From positions 1-64,000 of the forward strand of contig JAFRBI010000007.1 in assembly GCA_017404935.1 (NCBI GenBank): a DNA stretch of 64,000 nt, read 5' to 3'. The DNA comes from Candidatus Saccharimonadota bacterium (GTDB lineage: Bacteria; Patescibacteriota; Saccharimonadia; Saccharimonadales; Saccharimonadaceae). This document shows positions 39,595-47,980 of the stretch, one piece after another. The notes beneath the pieces were generated by a model, which saw nothing but the letters and a program-made list of their open reading frames with translations, was not told the origin of the DNA and ran no database searches. The translations under genes were made by a program, and so were the position numbers. The stretch's first letter is position 1; each line of letters opens with the position of its first letter.

Positions 39595-41967
39595 ATGAAC
39601 CGTTTAGTTTTGATTGATGGGAAATCAGTATTTTATCGTGGCTACTATGCGATGGGCGCTCTAAGCCTACAAGATGGCACGCCCACTGGTGGCGTTTACG
39701 GTTTTGCTGCCATCGCGATGGAAATTGTCAAAAAATTGGACCCTACCAAAGTAGTGGTGGCCTGGGACTCCAAAACTTCCACTGCCAAAAGAAAAGCCCT
39801 GTATCAAGACTATAAAGCTGGTCGCGTTAAGCCGGGCGAAGATTTTTATACCCAAATTCCACTTTTAAAGCAGCTAATAAAAGACCTCGGCTGGATTTTT
39901 GTAGAACTAGATAACTACGAAGCCGACGATATCATCGGCACCCTTTCTGAGCAAGCCGACAGGGAAGGAGACTACGAAACTTACATCATATCTTCAGACC
40001 TCGATATGCTCCAAATCGTAGACGAAAACACCCATATGTGGCGCATCTTGAAGGGTTTTTCCAATATTGAGCAAATTGACATCAAAGAGATAGAAGTAAA
40101 GTATGGCATCAAAAAATCTCAGTTCCTGGATTTAAAATCCTTAAAAGGCGATGCTTCCGATAACATCCCAGGCGTCCCCGGTATCGGCGAAAAAACTGCC
40201 GCCAAACTCTTAAACGATTATCAAACCCTAGATGGCATCTACGAGCATATAGACGACATCACCGGCTCCACCAAAGCTAAACTGGAAGCAGGCAAAGATA
40301 GCGCCTATCTCTCTAAAAAGCTCGCAAAAATTATGTTCGACGCCCCAATCAAACTAAACGACATCCCAGACTTTGTTTTTGATAGTGGGCAAGTCATCTC
40401 CGGCCTCAAAAAGCTCGAATTCAACTCACTAATCAGGAAAATAGATGGAGTTGGAAATAGTGTTTCCGAGACCATCTTGCGACAACGGGAGCAAGAAGAG
40501 CGAAGTTCCGCCCGTAACGACGGGCCGGAACGAGCGAGTCGAGAAAACACTATTCCAACTCCTTCCAACATCATTATTGGTGATGACATTAAAAGTTTAA
40601 TGCACAGCGATAAAAACGTGGCCGACAAAATCTTAAAAGGCGCCTCTTTCTGGGACTTAAACCAAGCCGAGTTTCTCTTAAACCCACTTTCTCGTGAAAA
40701 GGGCACCATGAGTTACGAAGACGAACTAAAAGAATTCCAAAAATACCCTAAATTATACAGCATTTACAGAGATTTTGACTTACCTCTAATTCCAGTCTTG
40801 TACCAGATGGAAGAAAAAGGCATGCTAATAGACCGCGAATATTTCAAAAAGCTCCACCTAGAGTACGAAAAAGAGGTCGAAAATCTTGAACAAAAAATTT
40901 ATTCAATCGCTGGCAAAATTTTTAATATTAATTCACCAATTCAGCTTTCCGAGGTGTTATTTACAGATTTAAATCTCCCAACTAAGGGAATCAAAAAGAC
41001 CACGCGTGGTTACTCAACCGGTGCAAAAGAATTAGACAAGCTAAAAAATGAGCACCCAATTATTGAAGAAATTATCAAATATCGCGAAGCCACCAAGCTT
41101 CTAAATACCTACATTATTCCAATGCCAGAATTGGCCGATAAAGAAGGCCGTATTCACACCACTTTTACCCAAGACATCACTGCCACCGGAAGATTAAGTT
41201 CTAAAGACCCAAATCTTCAAAATATCCCTGTTAGAACCGAAGAAGGCAAGCGTATCAGGACCGGCTTTATCGCGCCACAAAATAAAAAGCTCGTTTCTGC
41301 CGACTATTCTCAGTTTGAACTTCGCCTTGCTGCTATTTTGGCAAACGACCAACCTCTTATCGACGATTTTAACAGTGGCGTAGACATTCACACCAAAACC
41401 GCGTCCGAGGCCTTCAATACCCCTATGGAGCAAGTCACCAAGGCCCAGCGCCGCGCCGCCAAAGCCATCAATTTCGGCATTATTTATGGTATGAGCATCA
41501 AGGGCCTTACCGATGCCGCCAAGATGAGCTTTATCGAGGCCAAAAACTTTATGGAAAATTATCAAAAACTCCGTAGCCCGATCATGGATTACATGAAAAA
41601 GACTCTCAAAAAGGCTGAAGAACAGGGCTATGTCGAGACTTTTTACGGTCGCCGCCGCCCTACACCAGATGTAAAATCGTCCAACTTTATTATTCGCGAA
41701 GCTGCCAAGCGCGCCGCTGCCAATATGCCAATTCAGGGAACCGAAGCTGATTTAATGAAACGTGCGATGATTAACATCAGCCAAAAACTGCCAAAAACTG
41801 CCAATTTAATTATGCAAGTTCACGATTCTCTAATCGTGGAATGTGACGAAAAAGATGCCTCAAAAATTGGCGAACTCTTAAAACAAGAAATGGAAAATAT
41901 AGCTCCCGAACTCAAAATCAAATTGGCTGTAGATGTGACCATCGGCGACAATTGGGGGATGTTGTAA
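39595..41967 (+). CDS. polA: DNA polymerase I with an in-frame insert and no proofreading motifs
   Basis: Residues 1-270 are the 5'-3' flap exonuclease (VLIDGKSVFYRGYYA, YEADDIIGTL, GDASDNIPGVPGIGEKTA). The C-terminal 400 residues are the polymerase domain (DPNLQNIPVRTEEGKRIR, SADYSQFELRLAA, RRAAKAINFGIIYG, MQVHDSLIVEC). The region between is only about 100 residues and lacks the DEDD motifs of 3'-5' exonuclease. Residues 285-323 are a palindromic insert (40447-40562) at the domain junction. TATAAT at 39583-39588 ends six bases before the ATG. Confidence 0.95.
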   Translation: MNRLVLIDGKSVFYRGYYAMGALSLQDGTPTGGVYGFAAIAMEIVKKLDPTKVVVAWDSKTSTAKRKALYQDYKAGRVKPGEDFYTQIPLLKQLIKDLGWIFVELDNYEADDIIGTLSEQADREGDYETYIISSDLDMLQIVDENTHMWRILKGFSNIEQIDIKEIEVKYGIKKSQFLDLKSLKGDASDNIPGVPGIGEKTAAKLLNDYQTLDGIYEHIDDITGSTKAKLEAGKDSAYLSKKLAKIMFDAPIKLNDIPDFVFDSGQVISGLKKLEFNSLIRKIDGVGNSVSETILRQREQEERSSARNDGPERASRENTIPTPSNIIIGDDIKSLMHSDKNVADKILKGASFWDLNQAEFLLNPLSREKGTMSYEDELKEFQKYPKLYSIYRDFDLPLIPVLYQMEEKGMLIDREYFKKLHLEYEKEVENLEQKIYSIAGKIFNINSPIQLSEVLFTDLNLPTKGIKKTTRGYSTGAKELDKLKNEHPIIEEIIKYREATKLLNTYIIPMPELADKEGRIHTTFTQDITATGRLSSKDPNLQNIPVRTEEGKRIRTGFIAPQNKKLVSADYSQFELRLAAILANDQPLIDDFNSGVDIHTKTASEAFNTPMEQVTKAQRRAAKAINFGIIYGMSIKGLTDAAKMSFIEAKNFMENYQKLRSPIMDYMKKTLKKAEEQGYVETFYGRRRPTPDVKSSNFIIREAAKRAAANMPIQGTEADLMKRAMINISQKLPKTANLIMQVHDSLIVECDEKDASKIGELLKQEMENIAPELKIKLAVDVTIGDNWGML
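40447..40562 (+). repeat. In-frame palindromic element, family 2 (polA)
   Basis: Arms 40447-40467 and 40543-40562 pair with two small deviations. The core is similar to valS copy 1 and translated in the same frame (ETILRQREQEERS, NDGPE, SREN). Confidence 0.88.
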
Positions 41968-42075
41968 TTTCCACATTTAGTGTATAAAAAGTCCTTGACA
42001 CCACCATATATAGTGCTTATAATAAGAATTAGGTATACTTATAACAATAAATTTTAAGCCAAAAAGGAAAGGTCA

Positions 42076-42510
42076 ATGAAAAAAATCATTTACAAAAATC
42101 CAAACGACGCCGAAAATTTTAGCCTTGCACGTTTTAAGAAGTCGCTAGAAAAATACGGCAAAGTTTCCGACAAAGACATTAAAGCCGCTTTGAAGGAATT
42201 CGATCAATACGAAACTATGCACGTTTCTTGCTTGGTAGAGGCTGGCATCAAAGCCCTAGAAAAAACCAGCAAAAAAGCCGCCAAAGCTTACTTTGAAGAT
42301 CACGCCGAATACTTTGACGAAGGCAAATTTGAGCGCCTCCGCCGTATTACCGGCTACTTGGTAGGCACTTTGGATCGCTGGAACGATGCCAAAAAAGCCG
42401 AAGAAAAGGCTCGCGTCAAACATTCTGTCAATTCTGCCGTAGATGACGCTACTCGCTTGGTCATGCTAGAAACTCAAGCTATGAACCAAAACGTCGCATA
42501 CGCCAGATAA
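42076..42510 (+). CDS. Small protein resembling part of anaerobic ribonucleotide reductase
   Basis: The 144-residue product contains FERLRRITGYLVGTLDRWND and KKAEEKARVKH, similar to a segment close to the end of class III (NrdD-type) reductases. The glycyl-radical motif itself is not seen, and the N-terminal half (NFSLARFKKSLEKYG) is helical and unassigned. It may be a stand-alone regulator or a remnant. The promoter is perfect (TTGACA 41995-42000, 17 bp, TATAAT 42018-42023), with AAAGGAAAGG before the ATG. It is likely well expressed. The match is by memory of the motif only. Confidence 0.5.
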   Translation: MKKIIYKNPNDAENFSLARFKKSLEKYGKVSDKDIKAALKEFDQYETMHVSCLVEAGIKALEKTSKKAAKAYFEDHAEYFDEGKFERLRRITGYLVGTLDRWNDAKKAEEKARVKHSVNSAVDDATRLVMLETQAMNQNVAYAR

Positions 42511-42514
42511 AATT

Positions 42515-43372
42515 ATGCCAGAACTTCCAGAAGTAGAAACAATCAAACGTGGTCTTTCAAGTTTTATCGTCAAAGATAAAATCAAAAAGACCACGATTTT
42601 GTGTGAAAAAAGTTTTCAAGGGGAAAGCGGAGAAATAGCAGGCGCTCTAATCATTAATATTCGCCGTTTTGGCAAAGCCCTGATCATCGATTTAGACAAC
42701 AAAAACTCTCTGATGATACACCTAAGAATGACCGGCCAGCTAATTTACGATGGCAAAGAACGCTATGCTGCCGGCCATCCTAGCGAGAATTTTGTAGACA
42801 AACTTCCCAACAAGCAAACCAGGGTAATTTTTGAATTTCAAAACGGCACGCTTTATTTTAACGACCAGCGAAAATTCGGCTTCATCAAAGTTTTAGAAAC
42901 TAAAGAGGTAGAAAACGACCCATTTATTAAAAAGTTAGCCAAAGAGCCCTGGCAAATAGAGCCAGAAGAACTCTACGAAAAACTTCAAAAGCACCAAAAT
43001 TCACCAATCAAAGCAGTAATTTTAGACCAAACTGTCATCGCCGGTCTTGGCAACATCTATGCCGACGAAACTCTGTTTATGAGCCAAATTCACCCCAAAA
43101 CTAAAGCTGGCAAAATTACCAAACAACAAGCCAAAGAAATTATCAAAAATGCCAAAAAAGTGATGGAAAAATCTATCGAATCTGGTGGCTCTACCTTGAA
43201 AGATTATAAAAAAGCCGATGGAGAAAGAGGCGATTATCTCGATAAATTCGCCCAAGTCTTCAACAGACAAGGCCAAAAATGCCCAAGATGTGGTAAAATT
43301 ATAGAGAAGATTAGAGTTGCTGGCCGCGGCACCCACATTTGCCCAAACTGCCAGAAGGAGATAAATGATTAA
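42515..43372 (+). CDS. mutM: Formamidopyrimidine-DNA glycosylase
   Basis: The product starts MPELPEVETIKRGL, whose Pro2 is the catalytic nucleophile and Glu3 the proton donor. Also visible are HLRMTGQL, DQRKFGF, AGLGNIYADETLF and the C-terminal zinc finger with CPRCGK and CPNCQK. It excises 8-oxoguanine. It lies four bases behind the NrdD-like gene and overlaps the next gene by eight bases. Confidence 0.96.
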   Translation: MPELPEVETIKRGLSSFIVKDKIKKTTILCEKSFQGESGEIAGALIINIRRFGKALIIDLDNKNSLMIHLRMTGQLIYDGKERYAAGHPSENFVDKLPNKQTRVIFEFQNGTLYFNDQRKFGFIKVLETKEVENDPFIKKLAKEPWQIEPEELYEKLQKHQNSPIKAVILDQTVIAGLGNIYADETLFMSQIHPKTKAGKITKQQAKEIIKNAKKVMEKSIESGGSTLKDYKKADGERGDYLDKFAQVFNRQGQKCPRCGKIIEKIRVAGRGTHICPNCQKEIND

Positions 43373-43985
43373 GATTTTTACCGGTGATGACCGTGTAAAG
43401 GCTAGCGCCGAAATTAAAAAAACACTCGGCGAAAACTACGAAGTTATAGACGCAGCCGATTTAACGCCAAAAGACCTCCCACAGATTTTCAAAGGCACCA
43501 CTATTTTTGAGGCCCACAGAAAAATACTTTTAAGAGATTTTACCGCCAACGCCGCTATCTACCCAGAGCTCACCAAATATCTGGACACCCCACACGAGAT
43601 TATTTTACTAGAAACCAAACTAGACAAACGCCTCAACACTTACAAAGAAATCAAAGACAAACTCGAAATTAAAGAGTTTAAACTCCCGCCAAAAACCGAT
43701 TTTAGCGCCACATATAATATCTATAATATTGCCAAAAGAGATGGCAAAAAAGCCGTAGAAGAATTAAGAAAAATAGAAAAAGACGAAGACCCCATCAGAT
43801 TTACCGGGCTTCTCATTTCTCAAGCGATGAAAGAGTTTAGCCCCAAAATCTTAAAAGAACTTTCAAAACTAGATATGAATTTGAAAAGCAGTAAAATCGA
43901 CCCCTGGCTTTTAGTGGAGTCGTTTCTGTTGAGCATGGGAAAACAAAAATATAAAATCTCAGAACATCAAGCACAGAATCTATGA
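43365..43985 (+). CDS. DNA polymerase III delta subunit-like protein (HolA), short
   Basis: The 206-residue product has the start IKIFTGDDRVKASAEIKKTL, FKGTTIFEAHRKILLRDF and a helical C-terminal half resembling HolA, the clamp-loader delta subunit, which usually has about 320-340 residues. The last 12 residues and the stop codon lie inside the palindromic element at 43945-44064, so the original C-terminus may have been replaced. Confidence 0.65.
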   Translation: MIKIFTGDDRVKASAEIKKTLGENYEVIDAADLTPKDLPQIFKGTTIFEAHRKILLRDFTANAAIYPELTKYLDTPHEIILLETKLDKRLNTYKEIKDKLEIKEFKLPPKTDFSATYNIYNIAKRDGKKAVEELRKIEKDEDPIRFTGLLISQAMKEFSPKILKELSKLDMNLKSSKIDPWLLVESFLLSMGKQKYKISEHQAQNL

Positions 43986-44064
43986 TTTTGTGCGCGCAGA
44001 GGTGGAGCGTCATGATATAATTGAAGATTATCATGACGCGAAACTTCTGAGATTTTATATTTTT
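43945..44064. repeat. Palindromic element between holA-like gene and rpsT
   Basis: 20-base arms (43945-43964, 44045-44064) are complementary. The core shares CATCAAGCACA, GATTTTGTGCGCGCAGAGGT with the copy at 38672-38765 and holds a second hairpin (GCGTCATGATA/TATCATGACGC, 44008-44040). It supplies the stop codon of the upstream gene and the base next to the rpsT stop, and may act as a two-way terminator. Confidence 0.88.
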
Positions 44065-44320
44065 ATTTACCTAACTTAACTTTTTTCGCTTTAGCAAAAG
44101 CAGAAAGCTGAGCTTTGCGACGGGAAGCAGTGTTCTTCTTGAGAAGATCTTTCTTCACAGCTTTGTCGTATTCGGACTGAGCTTTAGCCAAAGTTTTAGC
44201 AGAAGGCTTCGCCTTAAAAGCTTTTACTGCAGCCTTGATATCTTTCTTGATCTCTACATTGTGCGCAGTGCGTTTTTCTGCTTGGCGAGCTGCTTTCTTT
44301 GCAGACTTGATAATCGGCAT
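44063..44320 (-). CDS. rpsT: Small ribosomal subunit protein bS20
   Basis: The basic 85-residue helical protein starts MPIIKSAKKAARQAEKRTAH, with a second long helix and RKAQLSAFAKAKKVKLGK at the end, matching bS20. A minus-strand TATAAT at 44362-44367 gives a leader of about 35 bases. Confidence 0.93.
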   Translation of the reverse strand: MPIIKSAKKAARQAEKRTAHNVEIKKDIKAAVKAFKAKPSAKTLAKAQSEYDKAVKKDLLKKNTASRRKAQLSAFAKAKKVKLGK

Positions 44321-44476
44321 TAATTTATCCTTAAAAAATTAAAAATTAATAACTTCCTATTATTATACCCCAATTACCCCAAAAAGTAAAGAGTAAAATC
44401 TACCATAAATTTACTTGAAATTTCTTCACGCTTATGTTAAGATAATTAAAGAAAACCAAAAAAGAAAGGCAAAACG

Positions 44477-46321
44477 GTGGACGACAATCAATCAACAACA
44501 ACAGATGCGGACCAGAACTTGGACCAAAATTTGGACCAAAGCGCAGAACAGGCCGCAAATGAAGCATTGGAAAATGCCAATGTCACTCAAGATTTAGATG
44601 CGATTGAATACGCCACACCTAGTGCCTATATCGACCCAGATCTTCCTGTCTACAACCCAGACCAACCAGAAGAAGAACCAGAAGAAGAGCCAGAGGAAGA
44701 AGAAGATATCTTGGAGATGACTCCAGAACAAATTGCCGAATACCTCAAACAAACTCACGAGGTAATGGCAAAAGTTGCCGAAAAAATTGCCAATTCTAGG
44801 AACATTCTTATTGCCACATCTTCAGACCCATCAGTAGATGAGCTTTCTTCCGCCATTACGCTCACTCGCTTTTTGGATCGTCTCGGCAAACATGCCATCG
44901 CCATTTACTCTGGCACAGCACCAAAAGCTTTGGAATTTTTAAACCCAGCTGAGTATTTTGAAAACAGCGCCGATGTTTTGCAAGATTTTGTTGTAAGTTT
45001 ATCAAAAGACAAAGCCGACCATCTTCGTTACAAACTAGATGGGGAAGAAGTAAAAGTTTTGATTACGCCATATAGAAGTCGCATCGTAGAGGACGATCTC
45101 AGCTTTTCATATGGCGATTACAACGTAGATTTAGTTTTGTCACTCAATGTCAATAATGGTGTAGATTTGGACCCAGCTCTCAAAGAATATGGCACCATTA
45201 TGAGCGATGCCACTGTAATTAATATAAGCACCGGCAACCCAGGCAAATTTGGCGAAATCGAATGGAACAACAAACGCGCCAGCTCCGTATCAGAAATGAT
45301 TGCCGACCTTCTGTGCAACGCTTCTGGCGATGTCAAACTAGAGCCAGAAGAAGCCACTGCACTCTTAACCGGTATTGTAGCTTCTACCGATCGTTTTGCT
45401 CACGCCAACACCTTTTCTACTACTATGCAGATTGCATCTCAACTGATTGAATTTGGCGCCAGCCCAGAAACCGTCGCCGAAAATATCACCGACGATGTAG
45501 ATAACCAGTTCTTCTCATTCTCAGACTTAAAGCCAAAAGAAGAAAAAGAAGGCGAAGATGGCGAAAGTATTTCGTTCTCATTCAAACCTACCGAAGAAAT
45601 CAAAGATAAAATAGACCCAAATGACGCCACTGCACTTCAAATTGCTCACGGCGACGAAGAACAAGAAGAGCCAAAGGCTGAAGAAAAGGAAGAAAAACCT
45701 ACTGAAGAAGAGAAACCTACTGAAGAAGAAAAACCTGCTGAAGAAGAAAAGCCAGAAGAACCAAAAGAAGAAGAAAAACCTGCCGAGGAAGAAAAACCGG
45801 CTGAAAAACCAAAGCCAGAAGAAGAGCCAGGTCTAATGGATGAGCTCAAAGCCACGGAAGCCAGCTTATCTAATGCTGGTGCCGAAACTGCTCCAGCTGC
45901 CGAGCCAGCCCCAGTTCAGCTAGACGCTCCATCACTAGATAACCCTACTGCTCCGGCTGTGGATACATCAAACCTCACCGCGCCAGCCTTAGATACCCCA
46001 GCCCCTTCAATCAACGATTTTTCATCTAACAAATACAGCCAAATGCTAGAAGATGCCCTAAATGAGCCAGCCGCCGGCGCCCCGGCAGAAGCCGCCCCAA
46101 TGGAAAGCGCACTTCCACCAGTTAACCCAGCTGCTACTAGTGCGCCAATTACACCAGAAGCTCCAGAGCTCAGCAATATGCCAGAGATTAACTATGGTCA
46201 AAATGATGGTGCAGTTTTGCCACCACCACCAACCCCACCACTAGATATGAATCAATCGATGCCACTTCCAGAAAACCCAGCCCCATCTACCCCAGATACT
46301 TTTACCATCCCAGGTGTATAA
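44477..46321 (+). CDS. DHH-phosphoesterase-like protein with degenerate active site and acidic tail
   Basis: GTG start behind GAAAGG. Residues about 105-340 have the DHH (NrnA/RecJ-like) fold pattern, but the metal ligands are lost: the first motif is SSDPSVDELSSAITL, the DHH motif itself is replaced (VINISTGNPGKFG where IDHHxxN is expected), and the later D-T-G motif reads ASTDRF. It is probably an inactive binding protein. A Glu/Pro/Lys repeat region (EEEKP units, about 390-450) and a Pro/Ala-rich tail follow. No signal peptide. Composition and layout suggest a scaffold. A terminator-like run ends before tRNA-Asp. Confidence 0.65.
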   Translation: MDDNQSTTTDADQNLDQNLDQSAEQAANEALENANVTQDLDAIEYATPSAYIDPDLPVYNPDQPEEEPEEEPEEEEDILEMTPEQIAEYLKQTHEVMAKVAEKIANSRNILIATSSDPSVDELSSAITLTRFLDRLGKHAIAIYSGTAPKALEFLNPAEYFENSADVLQDFVVSLSKDKADHLRYKLDGEEVKVLITPYRSRIVEDDLSFSYGDYNVDLVLSLNVNNGVDLDPALKEYGTIMSDATVINISTGNPGKFGEIEWNNKRASSVSEMIADLLCNASGDVKLEPEEATALLTGIVASTDRFAHANTFSTTMQIASQLIEFGASPETVAENITDDVDNQFFSFSDLKPKEEKEGEDGESISFSFKPTEEIKDKIDPNDATALQIAHGDEEQEEPKAEEKEEKPTEEEKPTEEEKPAEEEKPEEPKEEEKPAEEEKPAEKPKPEEEPGLMDELKATEASLSNAGAETAPAAEPAPVQLDAPSLDNPTAPAVDTSNLTAPALDTPAPSINDFSSNKYSQMLEDALNEPAAGAPAEAAPMESALPPVNPAATSAPITPEAPELSNMPEINYGQNDGAVLPPPPTPPLDMNQSMPLPENPAPSTPDTFTIPGV

Positions 46322-46371
46322 ATAAACCTGTTGTCAAATCACTAAAAATACTATATAATATATAGTAGGTT

Positions 46372-46448
46372 GGATTCGTAGCTCAGTTGGTTAGAGCGCT
46401 GCCCTGTCACGGCAGAGGTCGCGAGTTCGAGTCTCGTCGGATCCGCCA
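46372..46448 (+). tRNA. tRNA-Asp (anticodon GTC)
   Basis: GGATTCG pairs with CGGATCC (one T-G pair), followed by G and encoded CCA. The anticodon stem CTGCC../GGCAG holds loop CTGTCAC, giving GTC. Its last 11 bases recur 59 bp downstream. Confidence 0.95.
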
Positions 46449-46507
46449 TTTTTGCTAGCGCAAAAACGGCGTCTCCGGAGCGTCCCAAGGGGCAAACGGA
46501 TCCGCCA
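46438..46507 (+). repeat. Direct repeat of the tRNA-Asp 3' end with hairpin
   Basis: CGGATCCGCCA at 46438-46448 recurs at 46497-46507. Between them GCCATTTTTGC pairs with GCAAAAACGGC around a TAGC loop, and a GC-rich segment with GGAGCGTCCC follows. Confidence 0.8.
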
Positions 46508-46548
46508 GAGTAATAAAAATAATCCCCAAAGGGGATTTATTTTTGTTA

Positions 46549-46679
46549 CCCAGGGATAATTTACCTGATAGCGTATATTGACAAAAATACGCTATCAGGA
46601 GTATTGCGCATTTTTTATCGCCCAGGGGTAATTTACCTGATAGCGTATATTGACAAAAATACGCTATCAGGTGTATAAT
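46549..46679 (+). promoter_or_regulatory. Duplicated palindromic operator and promoter
   Basis: A sequence of about 54 bases at 46549 is repeated 72 bp later at 46621. Each copy contains perfect 13-base arms CCTGATAGCGTAT and ATACGCTATCAGG (46564-46576/46587-46599 and 46636-46648/46659-46671). In the second copy TTGACA (46650-46655) lies in the palindrome centre and TATAAT (46674-46679) follows after 18 bp. Confidence 0.8.
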
Positions 46680-46685
46680 AAGATT

Positions 46686-47654
46686 ATGAAAATCTATTTT
46701 TCGAATAATGATATGCTGATGAATTTCAACCATTTTTTGAGTCAAGTAGATTTCAAAGACAATAAGGAATTAGAAATAATAACTGCAAATAATTGGATAA
46801 GCGTCCACCCCGCAGCTTTGGTGCTCGCAGCCGCACTTGCAAAAAAAGTCGGGAAAAACCACACGATTATTGACAATTCCGCTGGAGAATCGGGGCTATA
46901 TTTAGATAGAATGGGTTTATATGATTATTCTAAAACTGAATCACCATATAAATATAACCAACACGATGAATCAGGCCGTTTTATACCGATTCGCCAAATT
47001 TTGACTCAAAGTGATCAAAGTAGGTTCGTAACCGATATCATTCCGTTACTCCATTTAGATCCAGAAAAATCTCAAATGATTAGATACGTTATCGGGGAAC
47101 TTGTTAGGAATGTGCTAGAACACTCTATGTCAAATGATGGGGCCTTTGTCGCGGCACAGTATAGACCAAAAACTAATGTATTAAGTTTTGGTGTATGCGA
47201 CACTGGAATCGGGATTAGAAAAAGTCTAGAGAAATTTCATTTTTCAGAAGATAATTTGTCAGCTATTAGGCTTGCACTCATGCCAGGTATAAGTGGTACA
47301 ACAGCAGGGTTGAATTTCACAGAGGATAATGGTGGCGCAGGGTTATTTATCGTAAAAAATTTATCCAAAATGACACGAAATTACTTTATCTTATACAGTG
47401 GGGATGCGGCGTATAAACTATTAAAATATGATAAGCGTATAAAAGGGCTTCCAAAAATAAAATCTGACCCGCTCGAGGATAAACATAGCGCATATTCAGA
47501 CCTGCCAAAGTTCGACGGAACACTTGTAGGCGTAGATATAGCACTAGACGATACGGAAACTTTCAACACGATAATGGAAGTAATTAAGGTTGGCTACAGT
47601 AAATCTATACGTGAAAGGAAAGAACGAAAATACAAGGAGATAAAATTCGTATGA
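46686..47654 (+). CDS. GHKL (histidine-kinase-like) ATPase
   Basis: The start at 46686 lies six bases behind TATAAT (leaderless). The 322-residue product has an N box (VIGELVRNVLEHS), G1 box (VCDTGIGIR) and G2-like GGAGLFIVKNL of the GHKL fold; there is no phosphoacceptor domain. The N-terminal 120 residues are of an unassigned alpha/beta type with a helix-rich end. It overlaps the STAS-like gene by four bases. The pair resembles accessory ATPase/DUF4325 pairs and also anti-sigma/anti-anti-sigma couples. Gene and operator look like a mobile, self-regulated cassette. Confidence 0.75.
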   Translation: MKIYFSNNDMLMNFNHFLSQVDFKDNKELEIITANNWISVHPAALVLAAALAKKVGKNHTIIDNSAGESGLYLDRMGLYDYSKTESPYKYNQHDESGRFIPIRQILTQSDQSRFVTDIIPLLHLDPEKSQMIRYVIGELVRNVLEHSMSNDGAFVAAQYRPKTNVLSFGVCDTGIGIRKSLEKFHFSEDNLSAIRLALMPGISGTTAGLNFTEDNGGAGLFIVKNLSKMTRNYFILYSGDAAYKLLKYDKRIKGLPKIKSDPLEDKHSAYSDLPKFDGTLVGVDIALDDTETFNTIMEVIKVGYSKSIRERKERKYKEIKFV

Positions 47655-47941
47655 AAAAAATAAAAATAAAAGAAATAGCGGGTGAATTTTGCGAAAATAA
47701 AGATATAGCTAAAAAAATACGTGAGGAATATATTCTGCCATCCTTGGCGGCTAATGAACAGGTAGAGCTAGATTTTGAGGGGGTCACTGGTGTCACTCAG
47801 TCTTTTATACATGCTGTTATTGCAGAGGCGATTAGGCAATTCCCAAATACGTTCTATGAATTGGTTATTTTTAAAAATTGCCCAGATTTAGTCAAAACGA
47901 TTATTGAAATTGTTTCAGAATATATGCAAGAAAGTGCATAA
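47651..47941 (+). CDS. STAS-like (DUF4325) protein
   Basis: The 96-residue product has the pattern of DUF4325: VELDFEGVTGVTQSFIHAVI in the centre, then LVIFKNCPDLVKTIIEIV. This is an anti-anti-sigma-like fold with a hydrophobic strand and a Ser/Thr in the VTQSF turn, a possible phosphosite. It is translationally coupled to the GHKL ATPase, the likely partner. Confidence 0.75.
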   Translation: MKKIKIKEIAGEFCENKDIAKKIREEYILPSLAANEQVELDFEGVTGVTQSFIHAVIAEAIRQFPNTFYELVIFKNCPDLVKTIIEIVSEYMQESA

Positions 47942-47980
47942 TTTTTTTGTTGCCAAAATCAAAAATGTATTATTTTTTTC

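Noticed and set aside
45646-45855. Ser/Gly/Phe-rich minus-strand frame
   Set aside because: It is the reverse reading of the EEEKP repeat region; low complexity only.
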